20,710 bases of DNA from a virus, in the IMG/VR virus record IMGVR_UViG_3300025769_001070, positions 1 to 20,710 of that record. One strand, given 5' to 3'. Position numbers and translations under genes: made by a program. Positions 15,311 through 19,634 of the stretch are shown piece by piece. Positions within the stretch are counted from its first letter, which is position 1, and every line of letters begins with the position of its first letter. Under the pieces are notes generated by a model. It made no database searches, had not been told where the DNA came from, and saw only the letters and a list, made by a program, of their open reading frames with translations.

Positions 15311-15522
15311 TTATCTGACCCATCTGTCCATCCTTCCATACGCATAGCCCACTCTACATGCTCTAACGTAAATGGCCTCCCATAGTGGTTCTGTACAGCT
15401 TCACGTACATAGAATACATCACTATGGGGGATATGCAAATTACTTATTGTTCCATTTGCAAGATGTTTATAGAACTCTTCTATAACATTATCTGTGTATA
15501 GTTTTACTGATTTTTTAGGCAT
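15307..15522 (-). CDS. First minus-strand gene, hypothetical
   Basis: 71 aa from the ATG at 15522; upstream in-frame GTG and TTG starts add 1-3 residues and no better ribosome site is present. The body is MPKKSVKLYTDNVIEEFYKH, then HIPHSDVFYVREAVQNHYGR and LEHVEWAMRMEGWTDG, a compact helical/winged-helix-like small protein with His/Tyr/Trp. It is the first gene of the minus transcription unit, right after the divergent control region. Similar phage proteins exist, function unknown. Confidence 0.7.
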   Translation of the reverse strand: MPKKSVKLYTDNVIEEFYKHLANGTISNLHIPHSDVFYVREAVQNHYGRPFTLEHVEWAMRMEGWTDGSDK

Positions 15523-15624
15523 TGTCAACACTTAATTGAATTTATTACAAGTTCCTCGCCTATCGGCAGTCACTTAACTGATACACTGTACGTGTTTACT
15601 AAAGTGTAATTATAGTTAATGTAT

Positions 15625-15654
15625 ATTATATCATAATATATAAGAGCATTACAA
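15625..15654 (-). promoter_or_regulatory. Leftward promoter with extended -10
   Basis: On the minus strand TTGTAA (15654-15649), an 18-bp spacer and a perfect TATAAT (15630-15625) preceded by TGA (extended -10). It points toward the first minus-strand gene (start 15522), leaving a ~95-nt leader. In the leader, TACACT (15582-15587) and AGTGTA (15603-15608) can form a 6-bp stem. Confidence 0.65.
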
Positions 15655-15680
15655 GTGTTACATTGTACATGTAATCACTT
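15653..15680. promoter_or_regulatory. Imperfect dyad at the leftward promoter, operator candidate
   Basis: AAGTG-T-TACAT, a 5-nt centre, then ATGTA-AT-CACTT: ten paired positions with one base offset. It overlaps the first bases of the -35 box at 15649-15654. A dimeric repressor bound here would block that promoter. No protein in the window is proven to bind it. Confidence 0.4.
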
Positions 15681-15710
15681 TAAGTGTCATCTTAGTTATC
15701 TACATACGTA

Positions 15711-15739
15711 GTTTTACACATTATGTGTACCCTTGTCAA
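15711..15739 (-). promoter_or_regulatory. Leftward promoter overlapped by TACACA dyad
   Basis: TTGACA (15739-15734), 17-bp spacer, TAAAAC (15716-15711) on the minus strand. Inside it sits TACACA-TTA-TGTGTA (15715-15729), a perfect 6-bp dyad reaching into the -10 box. The arrangement suggests a regulated promoter, tandem with that at 15625-15654, serving the minus-strand genes. Confidence 0.55.
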
Positions 15740-15793
15740 GCCCCCGCACAATAAATAAGAACATTATTCCTGTAATCCCAGTTTTTATGGGAC

Positions 15794-15836
15794 ACTGTTC
15801 TGTGTAAACCACTATATATGTAATGTGGTTAACAGT
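15794..15836. repeat. Nested inverted repeat in control region
   Basis: Outer arms ACTGTT (15794-15799) and AACAGT (15831-15836); inner arms AACCAC (15807-15812) and GTGGTT (15825-15830), around an AT-rich centre. Could be an operator pair or RNA stem. Just upstream, TCCCA (15776-15780) and TGGGA (15788-15792) form a further small hairpin. Confidence 0.45.
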
Positions 15837-16115
15837 TCATTTTTCCTGATCTGTGTATTTATACATGCATATATAACGTACACCCCCGCCATGGCCCCTG
15901 CCCAGCCACCTTCACTGCGCAATTGCCTGTATTATGCAAGGTCATGACGCATGGTGAGAGCAGCAAAACTGAAACACTTCACCACTACATCAAAGATGTA
16001 AACAAAATCAGTGACTTACTTGTCTACGACAACTGTTATGCAATCAGTTGCCATGCTTTAGCATGAAATATAGCACCGTATTTTCACACTGAAGGTGTGT
16101 TGAGGGTACAATGCT

Positions 16116-16244
16116 TATAATCTGAAACATATATCCCCCTAGGATATAGTGGTCATTGGCAGAGCTGTGCACGGCTCGTGGTTGCACGAAAGCTGCTACC
16201 ATTCAAATTGTCCGATGTCGGACGCTTCACCTTTGGTGTTTCTT
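16116..16244 (+). ncRNA. Candidate phage small RNA with GTCCG hairpin
   Basis: A perfect TATAAT (16116-16121; no good -35) would start transcription near 16128. From there a chain of stems follows: TATATCC/GGATATA (16130-16148), a long bulged stem GGCAGAGCT-GTGCA pairing with TGCAC-gaa-AGCT-GCTACC (16158-16200), the GTCCG-ATGT-CGGAC hairpin (16210-16223), then CACC-TTT-GGTG (16228-16238) followed by TTTCTT, a weak terminator shape. There is no ORF. It could instead be a 5' leader or just a structured control region; the RNA call is inference from sequence shape. Confidence 0.35.
16210..16223 (+). repeat. Dyad repeat copy 1 of 5 (GTCCGATGTCGGAC)
   Basis: Lies in the non-coding control region, flanked by AAATT on the left as in copies 3 and 4. 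GTCCGA and TCGGAC are exact inverted arms around TG. All five copies read in the same direction on the plus strand. Confidence 0.9.
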
Positions 16245-16294
16245 AGTTGTTGTAATTATGTCACACTGCTTCACGAGTTTAGCGCATGGACTTC

Positions 16295-16317
16295 AAAATA
16301 TATATGAAATATATTTT
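16295..16317. repeat. AT-rich perfect hairpin flanked by TAGCGCATG repeats
   Basis: AAAATATAT and ATATATTTT are 9-bp arms around ATGAA, followed by T and GC. Direct repeats TAGCGCATG occur on both sides (16280-16288 and 16323-16331). The layout fits a DNA-unwinding or initiator site, or a terminator for the candidate RNA upstream. No direct proof. Confidence 0.4.
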
Positions 16318-16392
16318 TGCAGTAGCGCATGAAACGGCAAGCGCAGAGGATCGTATGCAAGGTAATTTGTAAAACAAATTTGATTTAGTCAC

Positions 16393-16421
16393 TTGACATA
16401 TCAATCTCACTACTCTATCTC
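16393..16421 (+). promoter_or_regulatory. Rightward promoter candidate for plus-strand operon
   Basis: A perfect TTGACA (16393-16398) with a 17-bp spacer to TATCTC (16416-16421), a weak -10 that may need an activator. It is the only consensus -35 directly upstream of the first plus-strand gene. The -10 lies within the left arm of the large dyad at 16413-16503. Confidence 0.5.
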
Positions 16422-16503
16422 TCCATGTTACAGATAGTTTAATATCTCTCCCTTTAGGGTGAGAGAGATATATAAACTCTCTTATGTAACATTAGAGATA
16501 GAG
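16413..16503 (+). repeat. Large nested inverted repeat before first plus gene
   Basis: Outer arms CTCTATCTCT-CC-ATGTTAC (16413-16431) and GTAACAT-T-AGAGATAGAG (16486-16503) pair over 17 bp with one small internal loop. Inside is a second hairpin, ATATCTCTC (16442-16450) with GAGAGATAT (16463-16471). The right outer arm ends 1 nt before the GAAAGGAAG ribosome site of the gene at 16516. It can act as a DNA operator over the promoter or as a folded mRNA leader that controls translation. Confidence 0.75.
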
Positions 16504-16515
16504 AAAGGAAGTCTC

Positions 16516-17103
16516 ATGGCAAAATCATCGAAAGCATCTTCAGCAGTAGTTGGAACAACTATCGATGCAATGATCAAAGAAGGCAAAGCCTTAGCGTCAA
16601 TTTGGAAACAGACTAATAGTCTGAAGAACAGTACAAAAGCCAACGGCTTTGACACTCGGCTTGGTAAATTGCTTCAGCAATTGAAAGCACAGTCTACACT
16701 TGACTCAGGTCAAGTTAGCCGCCAAACGCTGACAACTTATGGTATTCATACCATAGATCGTCGTCGTCGTGCTGAAGCACTTTGGTTCGTTGAAAACGAA
16801 GTAGCTTGCCGTGACTTCATGAAAGCCTCAAAGAAAGGCTTCACATCATTGTCTGCTTTGCAGAAAGCAATGAATGCTGCTTCTAAAGCAGAGCAACCTG
16901 CTAAAGCAGAACCGTCCGATGTCGGACAATCTAGCGAAGCTAAAACTTCTAGTGCTACTGAACATCGTTCAGTTTCAGTGCAAATCACTCGCAGTAAAAT
17001 GGTTGACACCATTTTGCATCACTGCAAAGAAAACAACCTTAATATCGAAGATATTATCAATGATCTTCAGTCTCATGTTGCAAAGCAACAGCGCAAAGCG
17101 TAA
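16516..17103 (+). CDS. Lead protein of plus-strand operon, unrecognised
   Basis: 195 aa from the ATG at 16516 with AAAGGAAG 4 nt before it; an upstream in-frame start at 16459 lies within the leader dyad and was rejected. The protein is basic. The N-terminal half (AVVGTTIDAMIKEGKALASI; then KANGFDTRLGKLLQQLKAQS) is helical, followed by a conserved-looking YGIHTIDRRRRAEALWFVEN block. A low-complexity Ala/Ser/Glu linker follows at about residues 125-155, which holds dyad copy 2, read as Ser-Asp-Val-Gly. The C-terminus is helical (MVDTILHHCKENNLNIEDII). First position after a regulated promoter suggests an early regulator or host-takeover protein, but no family is recognised. Confidence 0.85.
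   Translation: MAKSSKASSAVVGTTIDAMIKEGKALASIWKQTNSLKNSTKANGFDTRLGKLLQQLKAQSTLDSGQVSRQTLTTYGIHTIDRRRRAEALWFVENEVACRDFMKASKKGFTSLSALQKAMNAASKAEQPAKAEPSDVGQSSEAKTSSATEHRSVSVQITRSKMVDTILHHCKENNLNIEDIINDLQSHVAKQQRKA
16914..16927 (+). repeat. Dyad repeat copy 2 of 5, inside coding sequence
   Basis: Exact GTCCGATGTCGGAC within the 16516-17103 gene, in a low-complexity linker. Its bases are read as Ser-Asp-Val-Gly, with Gln next. The linker would tolerate a DNA- or RNA-level element. Confidence 0.9.
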
Positions 17104-17117
17104 GGTTGCACCATTTA

Positions 17118-17141
17118 TGCAGTCCCTTTTTTGGGACTGTA
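17118..17141 (+). terminator. Hairpin after first plus-strand gene
   Basis: CAGTCCC-TTTTTT-GGGACTG with one extra G-T and T-A pair, 14 nt after the stop at 17103. There is no T-run behind it, so it is a poor intrinsic terminator; it may protect the mRNA 3' end or lower expression of later genes. Confidence 0.4.
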
Positions 17142-17175
17142 TTGGTGGTTCAACTTTATCCTGAAAGGATAGAAT

Positions 17176-17343
17176 ATGATTTTCGTCAAATTTGTCACAA
17201 TAATGACTTTAGTCTTATTGACTATGCAAATCCTGTTCACTTCTGTAATGGTAGCCTACGGCTATTTGTCAATAGATTGGCTATTGGTGCAGGTTTTACC
17301 TTACATCTTTGTGTGCTGCATATCTGTATGGGGCCTTGACTAA
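17176..17343 (+). CDS. Small two-helix membrane protein
   Basis: 55 aa, with GAAAGGA 6 nt before the ATG. MIFVKFVTIMTLVLLTMQIL then FTSVMVAYGYLSIDWLLVQ and VLPYIFVCCISVWGLD give two hydrophobic segments joined by a short YGYLSID turn. It is probably in the inner membrane. Its TAA overlaps the next ATG (TAATG). Small early membrane proteins of phages often alter the host envelope or exclude other phages, but nothing here shows which. Confidence 0.75.
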   Translation: MIFVKFVTIMTLVLLTMQILFTSVMVAYGYLSIDWLLVQVLPYIFVCCISVWGLD

Positions 17344-17525
17344 TGTTTAATCCTGATCAATTCGTCGCTGATCTTTACAGTGAAACTGTAGGATACAAAA
17401 CTATAGAAGAATTAATATCTAATTCTTTTCCCTGCACTAGCTCATCATGTTTGTATGATAGCGGTTGGTGCGATCCTAATGATCCTGCTTTATTGTCTTA
17501 CAGTTATATAACACTTGAAACATAA
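17343..17525 (+). CDS. Small acidic hypothetical protein
   Basis: 60 aa, starting on the A of the previous stop (TAATG), so coupled. The sequence is acidic, with three cysteines (SFPCTSSSC, GWCDP) and helices at the N-terminus (QFVADLYSETVGYKTIEELI). Its last codons lie within the left arm and loop of the inverted repeat at 17503-17543, and the TAA sits in the loop. No ribosome site of its own is clear. Function unknown. Confidence 0.6.
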   Translation: MFNPDQFVADLYSETVGYKTIEELISNSFPCTSSSCLYDSGWCDPNDPALLSYSYITLET

Positions 17526-17543
17526 GTGAAAGTGTTATATAAC
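17503..17543 (+). promoter_or_regulatory. Internal promoter covered by a perfect 14-bp dyad
   Basis: TTGAAA (17515-17520), 17-bp spacer, TATAAC (17538-17543): a near-consensus sigma70 promoter. The perfect arms GTTATATAACACTT (17503-17516) and AAGTGTTATATAAC (17530-17543) span it, covering the first -35 bases and the whole -10. Transcription would start near 17550, upstream of dyad copy 3. A repressor site is likely; a terminator for the upstream genes is the alternative. Confidence 0.6.
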
Positions 17544-17574
17544 ATGTATAGACATAAACACTGAAACTGAAATT

Positions 17575-17588
17575 GTCCGATGTCGGAC
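17575..17588 (+). repeat. Dyad repeat copy 3 of 5, in a 5' leader
   Basis: GTCCGATGTCGGAC inside a 25-nt block (17569-17593) identical to that at copy 4, followed by GGAGTTTAG and ATGACT. It ends 20 nt before the start codon at 17609. Confidence 0.92.
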
Positions 17589-17608
17589 ACTTTAAACGGA
17601 GTTTAGCA

Positions 17609-17905
17609 ATGACTAGGAAATTTGATGAAGCAGTACAAGCATATAGTGATGCTTACAAAGAATATCACGGTATTCGTCCTATACTTGCATATGACTATTG
17701 GGATAGTCAGCTTGGCATTGAAGGTGCCATTCAAGAGATGGAAGAATGGACTAATCGTTATTACGATTGGGTCGCAGAAGATTTGGCACAAGAACGTGCC
17801 GATGAGGATGCGTCCATCAATGCTTGTATGGAAGCTGGTGCTCCTGACATAGACACTGCGATGCGGTGGTTAGAGGATGCAGAAATCCACTTACAGTGGG
17901 CTTAA
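17609..17905 (+). CDS. Small acidic phage protein
   Basis: 98 aa from the ATG at 17609 with CGGAG 7 nt upstream; a longer TTG-initiated frame would translate the dyad repeat and was rejected. MTRKFDEAVQAYSDAYKEYH then GIRPI is a recurring opening in small phage proteins. The remainder is strongly acidic and Trp/Tyr-rich (YDYWDSQLG, NRYYDWVAEDLAQERADED), helical. It could mimic DNA by charge (speculation). Its leader is nearly a copy of that of the next gene. Confidence 0.8.
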   Translation: MTRKFDEAVQAYSDAYKEYHGIRPILAYDYWDSQLGIEGAIQEMEEWTNRYYDWVAEDLAQERADEDASINACMEAGAPDIDTAMRWLEDAEIHLQWA

Positions 17906-17913
17906 TTGAAATT

Positions 17914-17927
17914 GTCCGATGTCGGAC
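17914..17927 (+). repeat. Dyad repeat copy 4 of 5, in a 5' leader
   Basis: Within the 25-nt block 17908-17932, identical to that at copy 3, in the 42-nt gap between two genes. GGAGTTAG and the start ATGACT (17948) follow. Too close to the previous gene for a promoter in between, so this copy is probably transcribed. Confidence 0.92.
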
Positions 17928-17947
17928 ACTTTTGCGGAGTTAGTCAA

Positions 17948-18631
17948 ATGACTTACACAGTACACACTACATTCAAATCCAACAACCGTAAGGTTGGCAA
18001 AATCCCTGTTACCACTACATCTGCGGCTACATGCCCAGATGAATGTGAGTTTAAGAAAAACGGCTGCTATGCAGATGGTGGGCCATTGGCAATGCATTGG
18101 GCCAAAGTTACCAGCGGCGAACGTGGGGACAATTGGTCAACGTTCATTGCCACAGTCAAATCCTTCAAGGATGGGCAGTTGTGGCGACACAATCAGGCAG
18201 GTGATTGCCCAGGTGATGGTAAGCGTTTGGATGCCGATGCCTGTGACGAATTGGCAGATGCCAATGAAAACAAAAACGGTTTCACCTACACTCATTACCC
18301 TGTGTTGACCGATGCCCATAATGCGGCAGTGGTCAAACGCATGAATGACAAAGGCTTTGTCGTCAATCTATCTGCCAACAACGTAGCACATGCTGATGCC
18401 TTGTATGACCTTGGCATTGGGCCAGTTGCAACTGTACTGCCAGAGGCACAAACAACTAACACAGTTACCCCAAAGGGGCGTAAGATCGTTGTGTGTCCTG
18501 CCACAGTTCGTGACAATGTGTCATGTGCTACATGCCAACTCTGTGCAAAACAGCGTGATGCAATCATTGGTTTTCCTGCACATGGCACAAGCAAACGCAA
18601 AGCTGACACAGTAGCATCACAAGGAGTGTAA
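17948..18631 (+). CDS. Cys-rich conserved phage protein (DUF7227/Gp88-like)
   Basis: 227 aa from the ATG with CGGAG 8-9 nt upstream. A first cysteine group TCPDECEFKKNGCYADGGPL (about 28-47) and a last group CATCQLC (193-199, with C183) frame the protein; in between, LWRHNQAGDCPGD, NGFTYTHYPV and GFVVNLSANNVAHADALYDL are conserved-looking blocks. This order fits a phage family I recall as DUF7227, related to mycobacteriophage/cyanophage gene-88-type proteins. Spaced cysteines suggest zinc or iron-sulfur binding. It is visibly richer in G+C (near 50-58% in sampled lines) than its neighbours (33-40%), which hints at separate origin. Confidence 0.85.
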   Translation: MTYTVHTTFKSNNRKVGKIPVTTTSAATCPDECEFKKNGCYADGGPLAMHWAKVTSGERGDNWSTFIATVKSFKDGQLWRHNQAGDCPGDGKRLDADACDELADANENKNGFTYTHYPVLTDAHNAAVVKRMNDKGFVVNLSANNVAHADALYDLGIGPVATVLPEAQTTNTVTPKGRKIVVCPATVRDNVSCATCQLCAKQRDAIIGFPAHGTSKRKADTVASQGV

Positions 18632-18633
18632 CA

Positions 18634-18807
18634 ATGGAATTGTTAGTATCAATTGAAACATCTTACGGTACACGTCGAGTGTACCCTAAGTGTAGCACAT
18701 CACGAACACTTGCTGAGATTGCAGGTACAACTACGTTGACTGATCGTGATATAAGTTTAATCAAACAACTAGGCTACACATTTCGTGTAGTAACTGAGGA
18801 ACTATGA
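18634..18807 (+). CDS. Small hypothetical protein
   Basis: 57 aa, with AAGGAG 7 nt before the ATG, inside the end of the previous gene. MELLVSIETSYGTRRVYPKC then STSRTLAEIAGTTTLTDRDI and LIKQLGYTFRVVTEEL resemble small phage proteins with a beta strand, a T-D-R-D helix start and a closing strand. Such a pattern (YP-x-C/x-x-x-x-A/F-x-x-L-x-x-T-L-T-x-x-D-I-x-x-I-K-x-L-G-Y) is common in marine phage operons. Function unknown. Confidence 0.8.
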   Translation: MELLVSIETSYGTRRVYPKCSTSRTLAEIAGTTTLTDRDISLIKQLGYTFRVVTEEL

Positions 18808-18808
18808 T

Positions 18809-19102
18809 ATGAAAGTATACAATTCAACGAATAACATTTATGTTAGATACATGGGTAGAGAAATATCTATTGCCCAACACGTAGTAAATGGACGTACAGC
18901 AGTACAGGAAGTGGGTATACTACCTGCTGGTGTAGATATGCACATCGTAAGATATGATGCTGTACTGCCTAGTCTGATAGCTGCTTTGCAGGAGATACAA
19001 GATGAAATTGAAAAAGACATATGGGGTGATCAATCCCGTAGCGAGGGCAATGCTGCAAGAGCGCAAGTCACCGCAAGTAGTGCCGCCCAAGAAGGGCAAT
19101 AA
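18809..19102 (+). CDS. Hypothetical protein, C-terminus overlaps small gene
   Basis: 97 aa, starting 1 nt after the previous stop, with GAGG about 9 nt upstream. MKVYNSTNNIYVRYMGREIS and VGILPAGVDMHIVRYD suggest a beta-rich N-terminal half, followed by a helix (LPSLIAALQEIQDEIEKDIW). The last ~34 residues are Ala/Ser/Gly/Gln-rich and lie over the start of the next gene in another frame, so they are probably a by-product tail. Not recognised. Confidence 0.75.
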   Translation: MKVYNSTNNIYVRYMGREISIAQHVVNGRTAVQEVGILPAGVDMHIVRYDAVLPSLIAALQEIQDEIEKDIWGDQSRSEGNAARAQVTASSAAQEGQ

Positions 19103-19160
19103 ACGTAAACCTAGTAAAAAGGAACAGCAAAATGAAATGCGAGATGCAAAACTTTATTAA
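19002..19160 (+). CDS. Small basic phage protein (NPVARAML type)
   Basis: 52 aa, MKLKKTYGVINPVARAMLQE then RKSPQVVPPKKGNKRKPSKK and a short polar end. The ribosome site GCAGGAGATACAAG is strong and lies within the previous gene. The sequence order (M-K-x-K-K-x-Y-x-x-x-N-P-V-A-R-A-M, then Q-V-V-P-x-K-K) matches a small family widespread in phages that I recall as DUF7230-like. Highly basic; perhaps nucleic-acid binding. It overlaps the previous gene by 101 nt and the next by 29 nt. Confidence 0.85.
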   Translation: MKLKKTYGVINPVARAMLQERKSPQVVPPKKGNKRKPSKKEQQNEMRDAKLY

Positions 19161-19278
19161 GTTTTCTAAGTCAAAAGCGTCCGATGTCGGACAGTTGAAA
19201 TCTAAACGTGACGATTGGAAACGTGAACGTAAGATCGCACGTAAGAACAAGACCCTTAACCGTAAACTAGTATCTTAA
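19132..19278 (+). CDS. Very small basic protein carrying the dyad repeat
   Basis: 48 aa, with AAAAAGGA 8 nt before the ATG. MKCEMQNFIKFSKSK, then Ala-Ser-Asp-Val-Gly-Gln from dyad copy 5, then KSKRDDWKRERKIARKNKTL. The second half is a charged, Arg/Lys-rich helix. Start lies inside the previous gene. Real coding is likely given the ribosome site and end 17 nt before the next gene, but it might be mainly a carrier for the repeat. Confidence 0.65.
   Translation: MKCEMQNFIKFSKSKASDVGQLKSKRDDWKRERKIARKNKTLNRKLVS
19179..19192 (+). repeat. Dyad repeat copy 5 of 5, inside coding sequence
   Basis: Exact GTCCGATGTCGGAC within the gene at 19132-19278, again read as Ser-Asp-Val-Gly then Gln. Last copy seen in the window. 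Confidence 0.9.
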
Positions 19279-19295
19279 TATAAGGAGAATACCCC

Positions 19296-19634
19296 ATGAC
19301 AAATTCAGCATATGCACCTAAAGTTCAAAGCAAATACCCAGAATTGTATGCAGAGCATACGTTTCACATGAACAAGGCAAAAGCATTTACTTACAATTAC
19401 GTTGTAATTGATGAAGTATTGTTGGAATGTTGGAATGACATGACCACTGCTGAAATTGCACAGGCTACTCGTGAGCCTATCAATCGTATAACATATCGCA
19501 CACAAGTGTTAAAGAAACTAGGTGTCATTAAAACAAAGCACACTGGTAAAACCAAGCTGTTAAAAGAGCAGCGTAAGTTGCGTGTTGAAATGCGCAAAGT
19601 GGAGAAACAATTGCGTGAGATTAATGCAGCATAA
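19296..19634 (+). CDS. Winged-helix/HTH-like protein
   Basis: 112 aa, AAGGAG 8 nt before the ATG. Residues ~42-78 (VLLECWNDMTTAEIAQATRE then PINRITYRTQVLKKLGVIK) look like a helix-turn-helix with wing: an ExLL helix, a T-x-x-E-I-A turn with recognition helix, and a beta hairpin. The tail (KLLKEQRKLRVEMRKVEKQL) is a basic coiled-coil, suitable for dimerisation. It is the best DNA-binding candidate in the plus-strand operon and so a candidate reader of the dyad repeats. That link is untested. Confidence 0.8.
   Translation: MTNSAYAPKVQSKYPELYAEHTFHMNKAKAFTYNYVVIDEVLLECWNDMTTAEIAQATREPINRITYRTQVLKKLGVIKTKHTGKTKLLKEQRKLRVEMRKVEKQLREINAA

Larger units (their letters stand above)
15523..16515. other. 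Divergent control region without credible genes
   Basis: About 1 kb separating leftward and rightward gene sets. No ORF here has both reasonable length and a good ribosome site. It contains two minus-strand promoters (15625-15654, 15711-15739), several dyads, a C-rich tract (15881-15910), a chain of small hairpins (15986-16000, 16030-16050, 16052-16065, 16085-16099), a plus-strand candidate RNA (16116-16244), an AT-rich 9-bp hairpin (16295-16317) between two TAGCGCATG repeats, a 7-bp hairpin (16364-16380), and a plus-strand promoter with a large nested dyad (16393-16503). Replication origin, operators and RNA control elements are all possible. Confidence 0.7.

Noticed and set aside
15951-16001. 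A 16-codon ORF in the control region (MVRAAKLKHFTTTSKM), possible leader peptide
   Set aside because: Only AAGG at a poor spacing precedes it, and the gene it would control is far away. Too little support.
16329-16388. A 19-codon ORF near the AT hairpin
   Set aside because: No ribosome site and random-looking sequence.
16413-16503. Inverted repeats as ends of an insertion sequence
   Set aside because: The arms are only about 55 nt apart and contain no transposase; they form a nested hairpin.
16459-16515. Upstream start for the first plus-strand gene
   Set aside because: It lies inside the leader inverted repeat and lacks a ribosome site, whereas AAAGGAAG precedes the ATG at 16516.
15523-16515. 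tRNA gene in the control region
   Set aside because: No TTCRA T-arm with acceptor-stem pairing could be found despite several hairpins.
17573-17608. TTG-initiated extension that would translate dyad copy 3
   Set aside because: A proper ribosome site (CGGAG) sits directly before the ATG at 17609; the same false extension appears at copy 4 because the leaders are duplicated.
16210-19192. CRISPR array or clustered repeat array
   Set aside because: Spacings between the five repeats are irregular (about 340 to 1,270 bp) and the gaps are genes.
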